NCBI RefSeq assembly: GCF_014651035.1 | Contig: NZ_BMWC01000006.1 | Span: forward strand, 310,001 to 374,000 | From: Streptomyces lomondensis | Lineage (GTDB): Bacteria; Actinomycetota; Actinomycetes; Streptomycetales; Streptomycetaceae | Length of the DNA stretch: 64,000 nt | Reading direction: 5' to 3' | Part shown: piece by piece, positions 1-9,100 of the stretch | Numbering within the stretch: the first letter of the stretch is position 1 | Layout of the letters: the number at the start of each line of letters is the position of its first letter | Program-made: the position numbers and the translations under genes | Notes under the pieces: generated by a model | Database searches by the model: none | What the model was told of the DNA's origin: nothing | Seen by the model: only the letters and a program-made list of their open reading frames with translations

Positions 1-5
1 CCGCC

Positions 6-860
6 GTGAGCGAGCTCGTGACGGGACCCACCGCCATACCGCCCGCCTCGCTGTCCCCTTCCCGTGCGAGTGACTTCATGCAGTGTCCGCTGCTGTACCG
101 CTTCCGGGTCATCGACCGGCTGCCGGAGAAGCCGAGCGAGGCGGCGACCAGGGGCACGCTGGTGCACGCGGTCCTGGAGCGCCTCTTCGACGCCCCGGCC
201 GCCGAGCGCACGGCGCCCCGGGCCAAGTCGCTGATCCCGGGCCAGTGGGACCGGCTGCGCGAGACGCGGCCGGAGGTCGTGGAGCTGTTCGCCGACGATC
301 CCGAGGGCGAGCGGCTGGCGCGCTGGCTGGGCGAGGCGGAGCAGCTCGTCGAGCGCTGGTTCACGCTGGAGGACCCCAGCCGCCTGGAGCCGGCCGAGCG
401 GGAGCTGTTCGTCGAGGCCGAGCTGGAGTCCGGGCTGCGGCTACGCGGGATCATCGACCGGGTCGACGTGGCGCCCACGGGCGAGGTCCGGATCGTCGAC
501 TACAAGACGGGCAAGGCGCCCAGGCCCGAGTACTCCGAGGGTGCCCTGTTCCAGATGAAGTTCTACGCCCTGGTCGTCTGGCGGCTGAAGAACGTGGTGC
601 CGCGGCGCCTCCAGCTGGTCTATCTCGGCAGCGGTGAGGTGCTGACGTACGACCCCGTCCTCGCCGACCTGGAGCGGGTCGAGCGCAAGCTGCTGGCGCT
701 GTGGGAGGCGATCCGGCTGGCGACCGAGACGGGCGACTGGCGGCCGCGGCCCACGAAGCTGTGCGGCTGGTGCGACCACCAGGCCCACTGCCCGGAGTTC
801 GGCGGCACTCCCCCGCCGTATCCGCTGCCGCTGAGGGTGACGACCGGTGAGGGCGGCTGA
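6..860 (+). CDS. RecB-family PD-(D/E)XK nuclease
   Basis: A 284-residue stand-alone nuclease domain of the RecB/Cas4/AddB C-terminal type. It shows the N-terminal helix motif GTLVHAVLERLF (about residues 50-61), an acidic central region, and the catalytic IVDYKTGK motif at about 163-170. A single N-terminal Cys (C27) pairs with a C-terminal CGWC-DHQAH-C cluster (C253, C256, C262), the four-cysteine pattern that holds an iron-sulfur cluster in AddB and Cas4. No CRISPR array or cas gene is in view, so a role in DNA repair is more likely than adaptation. The start is a GTG five bases into the window, so the promoter is not visible. The exact substrate cannot be told from sequence. Confidence 0.85.
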   Translation: MSELVTGPTAIPPASLSPSRASDFMQCPLLYRFRVIDRLPEKPSEAATRGTLVHAVLERLFDAPAAERTAPRAKSLIPGQWDRLRETRPEVVELFADDPEGERLARWLGEAEQLVERWFTLEDPSRLEPAERELFVEAELESGLRLRGIIDRVDVAPTGEVRIVDYKTGKAPRPEYSEGALFQMKFYALVVWRLKNVVPRRLQLVYLGSGEVLTYDPVLADLERVERKLLALWEAIRLATETGDWRPRPTKLCGWCDHQAHCPEFGGTPPPYPLPLRVTTGEGG

Positions 861-914
861 TCCCGGCGGGCCCGCGCAGGGCAGAATGGGGCCGGACTAG
901 CGAAGGAGACTTAC

Positions 915-1586
915 GTGGCCATCCGCGTCCTACTGGTCGACGACCAGCCGCTGCTCCGCACGGGCTTCCGGATGATCCTGGAGGCCGAACAGGACATCGC
1001 GGTCGTCGGCGAGGCCGGAGACGGCCTCCAGGCGCTCGACCAGGTGCGGGCCCTCCAGCCCGACGTGGTCCTGATGGACATCCGCATGCCGCGGATGGAC
1101 GGTGTTGAGGCGACCCGGCAGATCACCGGCCCCGGGCGGGACGGCCCGGCGAAGGTGCTGGTGCTGACCACCTTCGACCTCGACGAGTACGTGGTGGAGG
1201 CGCTGCGCGCGGGTGCCAGCGGGTTCCTGCTGAAGGACGCCCCGGCCAACGAGCTGGTGCAGGCGATCCGCGTCGTCGCCGCGGGCGAGGCGATGCTCGC
1301 GCCGAGCATCACACGCCGGCTGCTCGACAAGTACGCCACGCATCTGCCGTCGGGCGACGAGCCGGTGCCGGACACGCTGCACACGCTCACCGACCGCGAG
1401 GTCGAGGTGCTGAAGCTGGTGGCGCGCGGGCTGTCCAACGCCGAGATCGCCGCCGACCTGTTCGTCAGCGAGACGACCGTCAAGACGCACGTCGGGCACG
1501 TGCTCACCAAGCTGGGCCTGCGCGACCGCGTGCAGGCCGCGGTGTACGCCTACGAGAGCGGGCTGGTGCGCCCCGGCGCGCAGTAG
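915..1586 (+). CDS. NarL/LuxR-family two-component response regulator
   Basis: A 223-residue DNA-binding response regulator. The receiver domain covers residues 1-120, with the acidic pair D9/D10, phospho-acceptor D55 in LMDIRMPRMDG, the switch Thr in VLTTFD and the conserved Lys in FLLKDAP. A LuxR-type helix-turn-helix follows at about 150-210 (LTDREVEVLKLVARGLSNAE, then VSETTVKTHV). The GTG start is preceded by GAAGGAGA. No histidine kinase lies in the window. The gene on the left is unrelated, so its partner is either elsewhere or the regulator is an orphan. Regulated genes are unknown. Confidence 0.92.
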   Translation: MAIRVLLVDDQPLLRTGFRMILEAEQDIAVVGEAGDGLQALDQVRALQPDVVLMDIRMPRMDGVEATRQITGPGRDGPAKVLVLTTFDLDEYVVEALRAGASGFLLKDAPANELVQAIRVVAAGEAMLAPSITRRLLDKYATHLPSGDEPVPDTLHTLTDREVEVLKLVARGLSNAEIAADLFVSETTVKTHVGHVLTKLGLRDRVQAAVYAYESGLVRPGAQ

Positions 1587-1609
1587 TCCTGGTACGCCCC
1601 CGGTACGAC

Positions 1610-1642
1610 GAGGCCGCCCCCTGCTCGGCAGGGGGCGGCCTC
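1610..1642. terminator. Bidirectional hairpin terminator
   Basis: A perfect 14-bp stem (gaggccgccccctg / cagggggcggcctc) with a 5-base loop. It lies between the end of the response regulator and the end of the convergent lipoprotein gene, so it can serve both strands. There is no long U-tract, which is usual in Streptomyces. Confidence 0.8.
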
Positions 1643-1656
1643 TTCACAGGGTCGCG

Positions 1657-3240
1657 TCAGGAGTCCTTGCTCAGCTCCCAGAAGCGGAACACGGTCGAGG
1701 CGTCGAGGCAGTACTCCAGGCCGTAGACGCCGTCGCGGACGACCGCGTACTGCTTGGCCTGCCACACCGGCAGGACGGGCAGTTCGTCGGCGACGATGTC
1801 CTGGAGCTCCCCGAACTCCTTGTCGGTGGCGGCCCGGTTGGTCAGGGCCGCGGTGCGCGGGATGAGCGAGCCGGTGATGGTGCCGTTGTCGTAGTTGTTG
1901 TTCAGCACGTTGCCCTTGCCGAAGAAGGGGGCCGTGAAGTTGTCGGCGTCCGGGTAGTCCGGCACCCAGCCCTTCACGTAGACGCCGTACTTGCCGGCCG
2001 CGATGTCCTTCTCGTACTGGCCGAAGGGGACGGACTTGACGTCGGCGTCGAACAGGCCGCTGGCGTTGAGCTGGGCGGCGATGGCGCTCAACTCCTGGTC
2101 GGTGGCGGGGCCGTAGCGGGACGGCGTCGACCAGAGGGTCAGCTTCACCTTGCCGGAGATGCCGTCGGCGCGCAGCGCCTCGGCCGCCTTGGACTTGGAG
2201 GGGCGGGCGCCGTACTTGTCGAAGAAGGCCGTGTTGTGGCCGGCGATACCGGCCGGGATGATCGAGTACAGCGGGGTCGCGGTGCCCTGGTAGACGTCCT
2301 TGATGAGGGCCTCGCGGTCGAGCAGGTAGGCGATGGCCTTGCGGACGCCGAGCTTTCCGGCGACCGGGTCGTTCATGTTGAACACCAGGTGCTGGACCTC
2401 GGCGCTGCTGCCCTCGACGACCTCGGCGCCGGTGCCGTCGTCGGCCTTCTCCATGTCCGCGATGTCGCTCGCGGTGAGGCCGCGGTAGGCGATGTCGACG
2501 TCCCCGCCCTGGATCGCCTGCTTCAGGGCGGTCTGGTCGCCGTCGAAGAACTTGAGCGTCACGCCGGTGTTCTTCACGTCGGCGGTGCCCTTGTAGTTCT
2601 CGTTGACGGAGAAGACGGCCTGGTCCTTGTCGATCGAGTCGAGCTTGTAGGGGCCCGATCCGACGGCCTTGCCGTCCTTGCGCAGCCCGTCCGCGTCGTA
2701 CTGGCGGTGGTCGACGATGGATCCGGCGCCGGAGGCGATCTTGCTGGGGAAGGTGGCGTCGGCCGTGTTGAGGCGGAAGACGACCGTCTTGGCGTCCGGC
2801 GTCTCGACCTTCTCCAGCGTGGGGAACATGATCGCGGGCCCGTCGGGGTCGTTGATCTTCAGCATGCGGTCGAAGGAGAACTTGACGTCCTCGGAGGTGA
2901 GGTCGTCACCGTTGCTGAACTTGAGGCCGTCCTTCAGCGTGCACTTGTAGACCGTGGTCTGCGCGTCGGTGAAGGAGCAGCTCTCGGCGGCCTCGGGCTG
3001 CGGTTCCGTGGCGCCCTTGGGGAAGCTGAGCAGCGACTGGAAGACGTTGTTGAACAACAGCCAGGAGCCGGGGTCGTAGCCGGAGGCGGGGTCCGTGGCC
3101 AGGACGTCGTCGGACATCCCCACCACCACGTTGGAGCCCTCCCCCGCGGAGTCTCCGGTCTCCGTGCCACAGCCGGTGAGCAGGCCGGAGGCGAGCCCCG
3201 CCACGATCGGCAGGACCGGCCACTGGTTGCGTATGTTCAC
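1657..3240 (-). CDS. Oligopeptide ABC transporter substrate-binding lipoprotein (family 5), copy 1
   Basis: A 527-residue extracytoplasmic solute-binding protein of the DppA/OppA family. It should be tethered outside the membrane by a lipid on the Cys of the lipobox LLTGC, about 20 residues from the start. The start chosen is the GTG at 3240, preceded by AAGGCA. A longer frame to 3300 would bury the signal peptide. The family signature region (LKDGLKFSNGDDLTSEDVKFSFDR) is at about residues 110-135, with SGPYKL and EDVKF-type contacts typical of peptide binders. It is paralogous to the gene just upstream (3349-4953). No permease or ATPase genes are adjacent, so it must use a transporter encoded elsewhere or act as a sensor. 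Confidence 0.9.
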   Translation of the reverse strand: MNIRNQWPVLPIVAGLASGLLTGCGTETGDSAGEGSNVVVGMSDDVLATDPASGYDPGSWLLFNNVFQSLLSFPKGATEPQPEAAESCSFTDAQTTVYKCTLKDGLKFSNGDDLTSEDVKFSFDRMLKINDPDGPAIMFPTLEKVETPDAKTVVFRLNTADATFPSKIASGAGSIVDHRQYDADGLRKDGKAVGSGPYKLDSIDKDQAVFSVNENYKGTADVKNTGVTLKFFDGDQTALKQAIQGGDVDIAYRGLTASDIADMEKADDGTGAEVVEGSSAEVQHLVFNMNDPVAGKLGVRKAIAYLLDREALIKDVYQGTATPLYSIIPAGIAGHNTAFFDKYGARPSKSKAAEALRADGISGKVKLTLWSTPSRYGPATDQELSAIAAQLNASGLFDADVKSVPFGQYEKDIAAGKYGVYVKGWVPDYPDADNFTAPFFGKGNVLNNNYDNGTITGSLIPRTAALTNRAATDKEFGELQDIVADELPVLPVWQAKQYAVVRDGVYGLEYCLDASTVFRFWELSKDS

Positions 3241-3258
3241 GTGTGTGCCTTGTCGTCG

Positions 3259-3270
3259 GTTCTCGAGAAC
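3259..3270. promoter_or_regulatory. 12-bp perfect palindrome upstream of lipoprotein copy 1
   Basis: The palindrome gttctcgagaac ends 19 bases before the GTG start of the 1657-3240 gene, inside the 108-base gap between the two paralogous lipoprotein genes. It may be an operator or a chance feature. It is not a LexA box, because the half-site order is reversed. Confidence 0.3.
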
Positions 3271-3348
3271 GCCCGGAGCATGTCCCTGGCTCCGGGGCAC
3301 GGTTCCCCGGGGGCCGCGGTCAGGGGCCCCGGGGTTCCAGCGGGTGCG

Positions 3349-4953
3349 TCAGCCACTCACGCCCCGGCCGAGCTCCCACAGCTGGAGCGTCGACGAGGAG
3401 TTGAGCGCGTACGCGGTACCCGTGATGTCGTCACGCGCGGCGACGTACTGCTTGCCCTGCCACAGCGGCAGCACCGGCACGTCACGGGCGACGATGTCCT
3501 GAATGTCCGTCAGGCTGGTGGAGGCGGACAGCCGGTCCGCCTCGCGGCGGGACTCCGGGATCAGGGTGTTGCGGATCTGGCTGTTGGCGTACGGCGAGCC
3601 GAGGGTGTTGTCCGCGTCGAGGAACGGCGCGAGGAAGTTGTCGGCGTCCGGGAAGTCCGGGAACCAGCCCATGCCGTAGACGTCGTACTCGCCCTTCTTC
3701 TCGGCCGGGCGGAACGTGTCCCACGGGGTGCCCTTGATGCCGACCTCGAACAGGCCGCTGGAGTTCAGCTGGTCGCGCAGGACCTCGAACTCCTTCTTGG
3801 TGGCCGGGCCGTAGTGATCGGTCGTGTAGTGCAGGGTCAGCTTCACCGGGGTGGTGACGTTCGCCTGTTCGAGCAGGGCGCGGGCCTTGGTGACGCTCGG
3901 GTCGCCGTACTTGTTGAAGAACGAGTTGGAGTGGCCGGTGATGCTGGCCGGGACCAGCGAGTACAGCGGCTCGGCCTGGGAGCCGTAGACCTTGGAGACC
4001 AGCGCGCTGCGGTTGACGATCTGGGCCATCGCCTGGCGCACGGCCTTGGACTCGACGGTCGGGGCGTCGGTGTTGAAGCCGAGGTAGCGGATCTCCAGGC
4101 CGGGCATCTCGACGAGGTCGACGCCGGTGTCCGTGTCGGCCGAGAGCTTGCGGATCTGGTCCGGCGACATGGTGCGGGTCATCACGTCGATGTCGCCCTT
4201 GTCCAGCGCCTTGCCCATGGCGTCGGTGTCCTTGAAGGAGACCATGTCGACCTTGTCGTTGTTCACCTTCAGGCTCCCCTTGTAGTCGGGGTTGCGGGTG
4301 AACTCGGCCTTGACCATCGCGCCGTTCTCGACGTCGGCCTTGAGGGTGTACGGGCCGGAGCCCGCCAGGTCGAAGCCGTCGCGCAGCTTGTTCTTCGGGT
4401 AGTCGTCGGGGTCGACGATGCCGGCGACCGGGGTCGACAGCTTGTACGGGAAGGTCGCGTCGGCCGCCTTCAGGTGGAAGATGACCTCGCGGTCGCCCTG
4501 GGTCTCGACCGTGTCGATGGTGGACAGCAGGGCGAACACACCGCTGTCGGCCTTGAGGGAACGGGCGCGGTCGATGGAGTACTTGACGTCGGCTGCGGTG
4601 ACGGGGTCGCCGTTCGCGAACTTCAGGCCGTCGCGCAGGGTGCAGGCGTAGCGCTCGTTGCCCGTGTCCGTGAAGCCGCACCGCTCGGCGGCCTCCGGCA
4701 CCGGCTCGCCCTCGCCGCGCGGCTGGATCATCAGGGTCTGCACGGTCTGGCGCAGGATGTTCCAGGTGCCGACGTCGTAGGCGTACGCCGGGTCGAGGGG
4801 CGCGGGGGCGTCCTTCGAGGCGGTGAACCGGTCCGTGGTGCCGACGACGATCGCGCCGCCGTTGTCACTCCCGCTGTCGGACCCGCCGCAGGCGGCGAGC
4901 ACCGGCGCGAGCAGGCCGATGACGGCCGGCAGCACCAAAGTCTTGCGGTTCAT
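3349..4953 (-). CDS. Oligopeptide ABC transporter substrate-binding lipoprotein (family 5), copy 2
   Basis: A 534-residue family-5 solute-binding protein with a clear lipoprotein signal (MNRKTLVLPAVIGLLAPVLAAC), lipidated at the LAAC Cys. The ATG at 4953 is chosen because GGAG sits about 10 bases upstream and it opens the signal peptide. Upstream in-frame codons are not needed. The order of motifs (LRDGLKFANGDPVTAADVKYSIDRARS, SGPYTL, WFPDFPDADNF) closely parallels the downstream paralogue, which points to tandem duplication. The two are transcribed in the same direction with a 108-base gap. No permease or ATPase genes are nearby. Confidence 0.9.
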   Translation of the reverse strand: MNRKTLVLPAVIGLLAPVLAACGGSDSGSDNGGAIVVGTTDRFTASKDAPAPLDPAYAYDVGTWNILRQTVQTLMIQPRGEGEPVPEAAERCGFTDTGNERYACTLRDGLKFANGDPVTAADVKYSIDRARSLKADSGVFALLSTIDTVETQGDREVIFHLKAADATFPYKLSTPVAGIVDPDDYPKNKLRDGFDLAGSGPYTLKADVENGAMVKAEFTRNPDYKGSLKVNNDKVDMVSFKDTDAMGKALDKGDIDVMTRTMSPDQIRKLSADTDTGVDLVEMPGLEIRYLGFNTDAPTVESKAVRQAMAQIVNRSALVSKVYGSQAEPLYSLVPASITGHSNSFFNKYGDPSVTKARALLEQANVTTPVKLTLHYTTDHYGPATKKEFEVLRDQLNSSGLFEVGIKGTPWDTFRPAEKKGEYDVYGMGWFPDFPDADNFLAPFLDADNTLGSPYANSQIRNTLIPESRREADRLSASTSLTDIQDIVARDVPVLPLWQGKQYVAARDDITGTAYALNSSSTLQLWELGRGVSG

Positions 4954-5362
4954 GCTCGAGTTTCTCCAGAGCTGTCTACTCCGTGTATCCGGCATGCAGG
5001 GGTGGCGCAGCGGATCACGGGGGTGGGGCGATGTTCTCGCGACGAGATTAGTCCGGACCGGCAGGAGGGTTCGCCGCCACCGGAGTTGAGGGGCCATCAC
5101 GCTGCGGAACCGGGTGTGGACACACCGGAAAGCGGACAGCGGAAGCTTTGGTGCACCGTCCCATCAATCAGGACACAAGGGCACGCCGACGGCCCCCCGG
5201 AGGGGGTGCGCAGCACACGCCGGAGCGGCTGTCGACCCTGGGTCGCGTGGGGAACGTCACACCCGTAAACGGGTTCCGGTGGACGCGAATTCGGTCATCC
5301 GGAGGAGTTCGAATTCACCCTCGGAATTACTGTCCTAACGGCGCTGCACGCTGGGTGAACAG
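4954..5362. other. 409-base intergenic region with no recognised gene
   Basis: This is the leader and promoter space of lipoprotein copy 2 (start 4953), reaching back to the stop of the HAD gene. It contains two EcoRI-like gaattc sites about 20 bases apart near 5290-5320 inside AT-richer DNA. I see no convincing small gene, RNA gene or terminator in it. Confidence 0.5.
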
Positions 5363-6064
5363 CTAGCGCATTTCCGTCATCAGGCCGTGCAGAAATGTCA
5401 GGTCGATCTCTTCGAGGGAGCTGACCACCGTACGCCTCAGGGCCGGGGCGATGGGCGCGACGGACGGCACCGCCACGACCCGGCAGCCCGCGGCCTCGGC
5501 GGCGGCGACTCCGGTCGCGGTGTCCTCGATGACGGCGCACCGGGCCGGGTCCGCGCCGAGTCCGGCGGCGGCCGCCAGGTACGGGTCGGGGTAGGGCTTG
5601 GTGCGCGGCACCTCGTCGCCGGCCACGGTCAGGCTGAAGTGGTGCGCGCCCAGCGAGGTCAGTACCCGGTCGATGATGCGCCGGTGCGAGGCGGAGACGA
5701 GGGCCGTGGGGACCTCGTACTCGTACAGCTCGGCCAGCAGCCGCCCGGCGCCCGGCATCAGCGGCAGGCCGCCGTCGATGCGGTCCTCGAAGCCGTTGTT
5801 CAGCAGGACCGTGAGTTCGTCGAGGGTGATGTCGGCGCCGGTGGCCTCGATCAGGAACCCCGCGCTGCGGGTCATGGGACCGCCGACCACGACATGGCGC
5901 CAGGACTCGTCGAGCGTGTGGCCGAGGGAGGCGAAGACCTCGGCCTCGACGTCCCACCAGAAGCCCTCCGTGTCCACCAGGGTGCCGTCCATGTCGAGGA
6001 GCACGGCTTGCAGAGCTGAACCTTCGGCCGTAAGGGTGCCGAGCGCGGGGACCGTACTGGTCAT
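5363..6064 (-). CDS. HAD-superfamily phosphatase (beta-phosphoglucomutase-like)
   Basis: A 233-residue haloacid dehalogenase-type hydrolase. The nucleophile motif is VLLDMDGTLVDTE with D24 and acid/base D26. Motif II is the Ser in TALVSAS, motif III is the Lys region EVPRTKPYPDPY, and motif IV is CAVIEDTATGVAAAEAAG. A cap domain lies between motifs I and II, as in subfamily IA enzymes that act on sugar or nucleotide phosphates. The ATG at 6064 follows a strong AAGGAGGT. It lies downstream of metH on the same strand, separated by a hairpin, so it is probably transcribed separately. The substrate is unknown. Confidence 0.85.
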   Translation of the reverse strand: MTSTVPALGTLTAEGSALQAVLLDMDGTLVDTEGFWWDVEAEVFASLGHTLDESWRHVVVGGPMTRSAGFLIEATGADITLDELTVLLNNGFEDRIDGGLPLMPGAGRLLAELYEYEVPTALVSASHRRIIDRVLTSLGAHHFSLTVAGDEVPRTKPYPDPYLAAAAGLGADPARCAVIEDTATGVAAAEAAGCRVVAVPSVAPIAPALRRTVVSSLEEIDLTFLHGLMTEMR

Positions 6065-6088
6065 CCACGTACCTCCTTGAGGGACATT

Positions 6089-6118
6089 CAGGCCGGTTCC
6101 CAGGAGGGAACCGGCCTG
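6089..6118 (-). terminator. Hairpin terminator after metH
   Basis: A perfect 13-bp stem (caggccggttccc / gggaaccggcctg) with a 4-base loop between the metH stop (6188) and the HAD start (6064). It is positioned to end metH transcripts before the HAD gene. Confidence 0.7.
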
Positions 6119-6187
6119 CGGTGGACCGACCAGTCTACTTCGTGCGCGGACGAAACGCTTCTTTTGGCCCGGGCGCCCGGGAGGGGC

Positions 6188-9100
6188 TCAGCGGGCGTTG
6201 AAGTACTTCGCCTCCGGGTGGTGGATGACGATGGCGTCCGTGGACTGCTCCGGGTGCAGCTGGAACTCCTCCGAGAGGTGGACGCCGATGCGCTCCGGCT
6301 GGAGCAGGTCGGCGATCTTGGCGCGGTCCTCCAGGTTGGGGCAGGCGCCGTAACCGAGGGAGAAGCGGGCGCCCCGGTACTTCAGCTCGAACATGCCCTG
6401 CATCTCGTCCGGGTCCTCGCCGGCGAAGCCGAGTTCGGAACGCACGCGCGCGTGCCAGTACTCGGCGAGCGCCTCGGCCAACTGCACGGACAGCCCGTGC
6501 AGTTCCAGGTAGTCCCGGTAGGCGTTGGCTTCGAAGAGGCGGGCGGTCTCCTCGCCGATGCGGGAGCCGACGGTGACGACCTGGAGGCCCACGACGTCCG
6601 TCTCGCCGGACTCCTCCGGGCGGAAGAAGTCGGCCAGGCACAGGCGGCGGCCCCGGCGCTGACGCGGGAAGGTGAAGCGGGTGCGCTCGTTGCCGGCCTC
6701 GTCCAGGATGATCAGGTCGTCGTCCTTGGACACGCACGGGAAGTAGCCGTAGACGACGGCCGCCTCCAGCAGGTTCTCCGTCTGGAGCTTGTCCAGCAGC
6801 CCGCGCAGCCGGGGCCGGCCCTCGGTCTCGACGAGTTCCTCGTACGACGGGCCCTCGCCGGTGCGGGCCTGCTTGAGGCCCCACTGGCCCTTGAACAGGG
6901 CGCCCTCGTCGAGCCAACTCGCGTACTCCTTGAGCTGGATGCCCTTGATCACGCGGGTGCCCCTGAAGGGCGGCTCGGGGACGGGGTTGTCGGTGGCGAC
7001 GTCGGAGCGGACGTGCCCCTCCTCGGGGCGCTCCTCCACGGCGGCCGGGGCGGTGGCCCGGACCCGGCGCTGCCTGAGCTCGGGCAGCTTGGCGCCGGGC
7101 ACGCCCCGCTTGACGCCGATGAGGGCGTCCATCAGGCGCAGGCCCTCGAAGGCGTCGCGGGCGTAGCGGACCTCGCCCTCGTAGAGCTCGTGCAGGTCCT
7201 GCTCGACGTAGGCGCGGGTCAGGGCGGCGCCGCCGAGGATGACCGGGAAGCGGGCGGCCAGGCCCCGGGTGTTCAGCTCCTCCAGGTTCTCCTTCATGAT
7301 CACGGTGGACTTGACCAGGAGACCGGACATGCCGATGACGTCGGCCTTGTGCTCCTCGGCGGCGTCCAGGATCGCGGAGACCGGCTGCTTGATGCCGAGG
7401 TTGACGACGTTGTAGCCGTTGTTGGTCAGGATGATGTCGACGAGGTTCTTGCCGATGTCGTGCACGTCGCCGCGCACGGTGGCGAGCACGATGGTGCCCT
7501 TGCCGGCCTCGTCGGTCTTCTCCATGTGCGGTTCGAGGTGGGCGACGGCCGTCTTCATCACCTCGGCGGACTGCAGGACGAACGGCAGCTGCATCTGGCC
7601 GGAGCCGAACAGCTCGCCGACGACCTTCATGCCCTCCAGCAGGGTCTCGTTGACGATGTCGAGCGCGGGCCGCTCCTGGAGGGCCTCGTCCAGGTCGGCT
7701 TCGAGTCCGTTGCGCTCGCCGTCGATGATGCGCCGCTTCAGCCGCTCGTCCAGCGGCAGGGCGGCCAGTTCCTCGGCCTTGCCGGCCTTGAGGGACTTGG
7801 CGGTGGCGCCCTCGAACAGCTGCATGAGCTTCTGCAGCGGGTCGTAGCCCTCGGCGCGGCGGTCGTAGATGAGGTCCAGTGCCGTCTGGACCTCCTCCTC
7901 GCTGAAGCGGGCGATCGGCAGGATCTTGGAGGCGTGCACGATCGCCGAGTCCAGGCCCGCCTTGACGCACTCGTCGAGGAAGACGGAGTTGAGCAGGATG
8001 CGCGCGGCCGGGTTGAGGCCGAAGGAGATGTTGGACAGGCCGAGCGTGGTCTGCACCTTCGGGTGGCGCCGCTTCAGCTCGCGGATGCCCTCGATGGTGG
8101 CGATGCCGTCCTTGCGGGACTCCTCCTGGCCGGTGCAGATGGTGAAGGTCAGGCAGTCGACGAGGATGTCCTCCTCGTGGATGCCCCAGTCGCCGGTCAG
8201 GTCGTCGATGAGCCGTTCGGCGATCTCGACCTTCTTCTCGGCGGTGCGGGCCTGGCCCTCCTCGTCGATGGTCAGCGCGATGAGGGCGGCGCCGTGCTCC
8301 CTGGCGAGCTGGGTGACCTTGGCGAAGCGGGACTCGGGGCCGTCGCCGTCCTCGTAGTTCACCGAGTTGATCACCGCGCGGCCGCCGAGCTTCTCCAGGC
8401 CGGCCCGGATGACGTCGACCTCGGTGGAGTCCAGCACGATCGGCAGCGTGGAGGCGGTGGCGAAGCGGCCGGCCAGCTCCTCCATGTCGGCGACGCCGTC
8501 GCGGCCGACGTAGTCCACGCACAGGTCGAGCATGTGCGCGCCCTCGCGGATCTGCTCGCGGGCCATCTCCACGCAGTCGTCCCAGCGGCCGTCCAGCATG
8601 GCCTCGCGGAACTTCTTCGAGCCGTTGGCGTTGGTGCGCTCGCCGATGGCCAGGTAGGAGGTGTCCTGCCGGAACGGCACCGACTGGTACAACGACGCCG
8701 CCCCCGGCTCGGGCTGCGGGTCGCGCTCGCTCGGAGTGACGTCCCGGACGCGCTCGGCGAGCTGCCGCAGGTGCTCGGGGGTGGTGCCGCAGCAGCCGCC
8801 GACCAGGGACAGGCCGTAGTCCTGGACGAAGCTCTGCTGGGCGTCGGCCAGGCCCTCCGGGTCGAGCGGGAAGTGCGCGCCGTCCTTGGTGAGGATCGGC
8901 AGGCCGGCGTTCGGCATGCACAGCAGCGGGATGCGCGAGTGGCGCGTGAGGTAGCGCAGGTGCTCGCTCATCTCGGCGGGGCCGGTGGAGCAGTTCAGGC
9001 CGATCATGTCGATGCCGAGGGGCTCCAGCGCGGTCAGGGCCGCGCCGATCTCGGAGCCGAGCAGCATGGTGCCGGTGGTCTCGAAGGCCATCGAGCACAG

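Noticed and set aside
6..860. Cas4 or another CRISPR component
   Set aside because: The nuclease belongs to the same superfamily, but there are no repeat-spacer arrays or other cas genes in 64 kb.
3259..3270. LexA (SOS) box
   Set aside because: Actinobacterial LexA boxes read GAAC-N4-GTTC. This palindrome has the halves reversed.
2236..5268. Very long open frame (about 1000 codons) opposite the two lipoprotein genes
   Set aside because: It is antisense to two genes with full family motifs. Its composition (runs of Val, Gly, Ala, Leu, Asp) is typical of a GC-rich shadow frame, and it has no ribosome site or domain.
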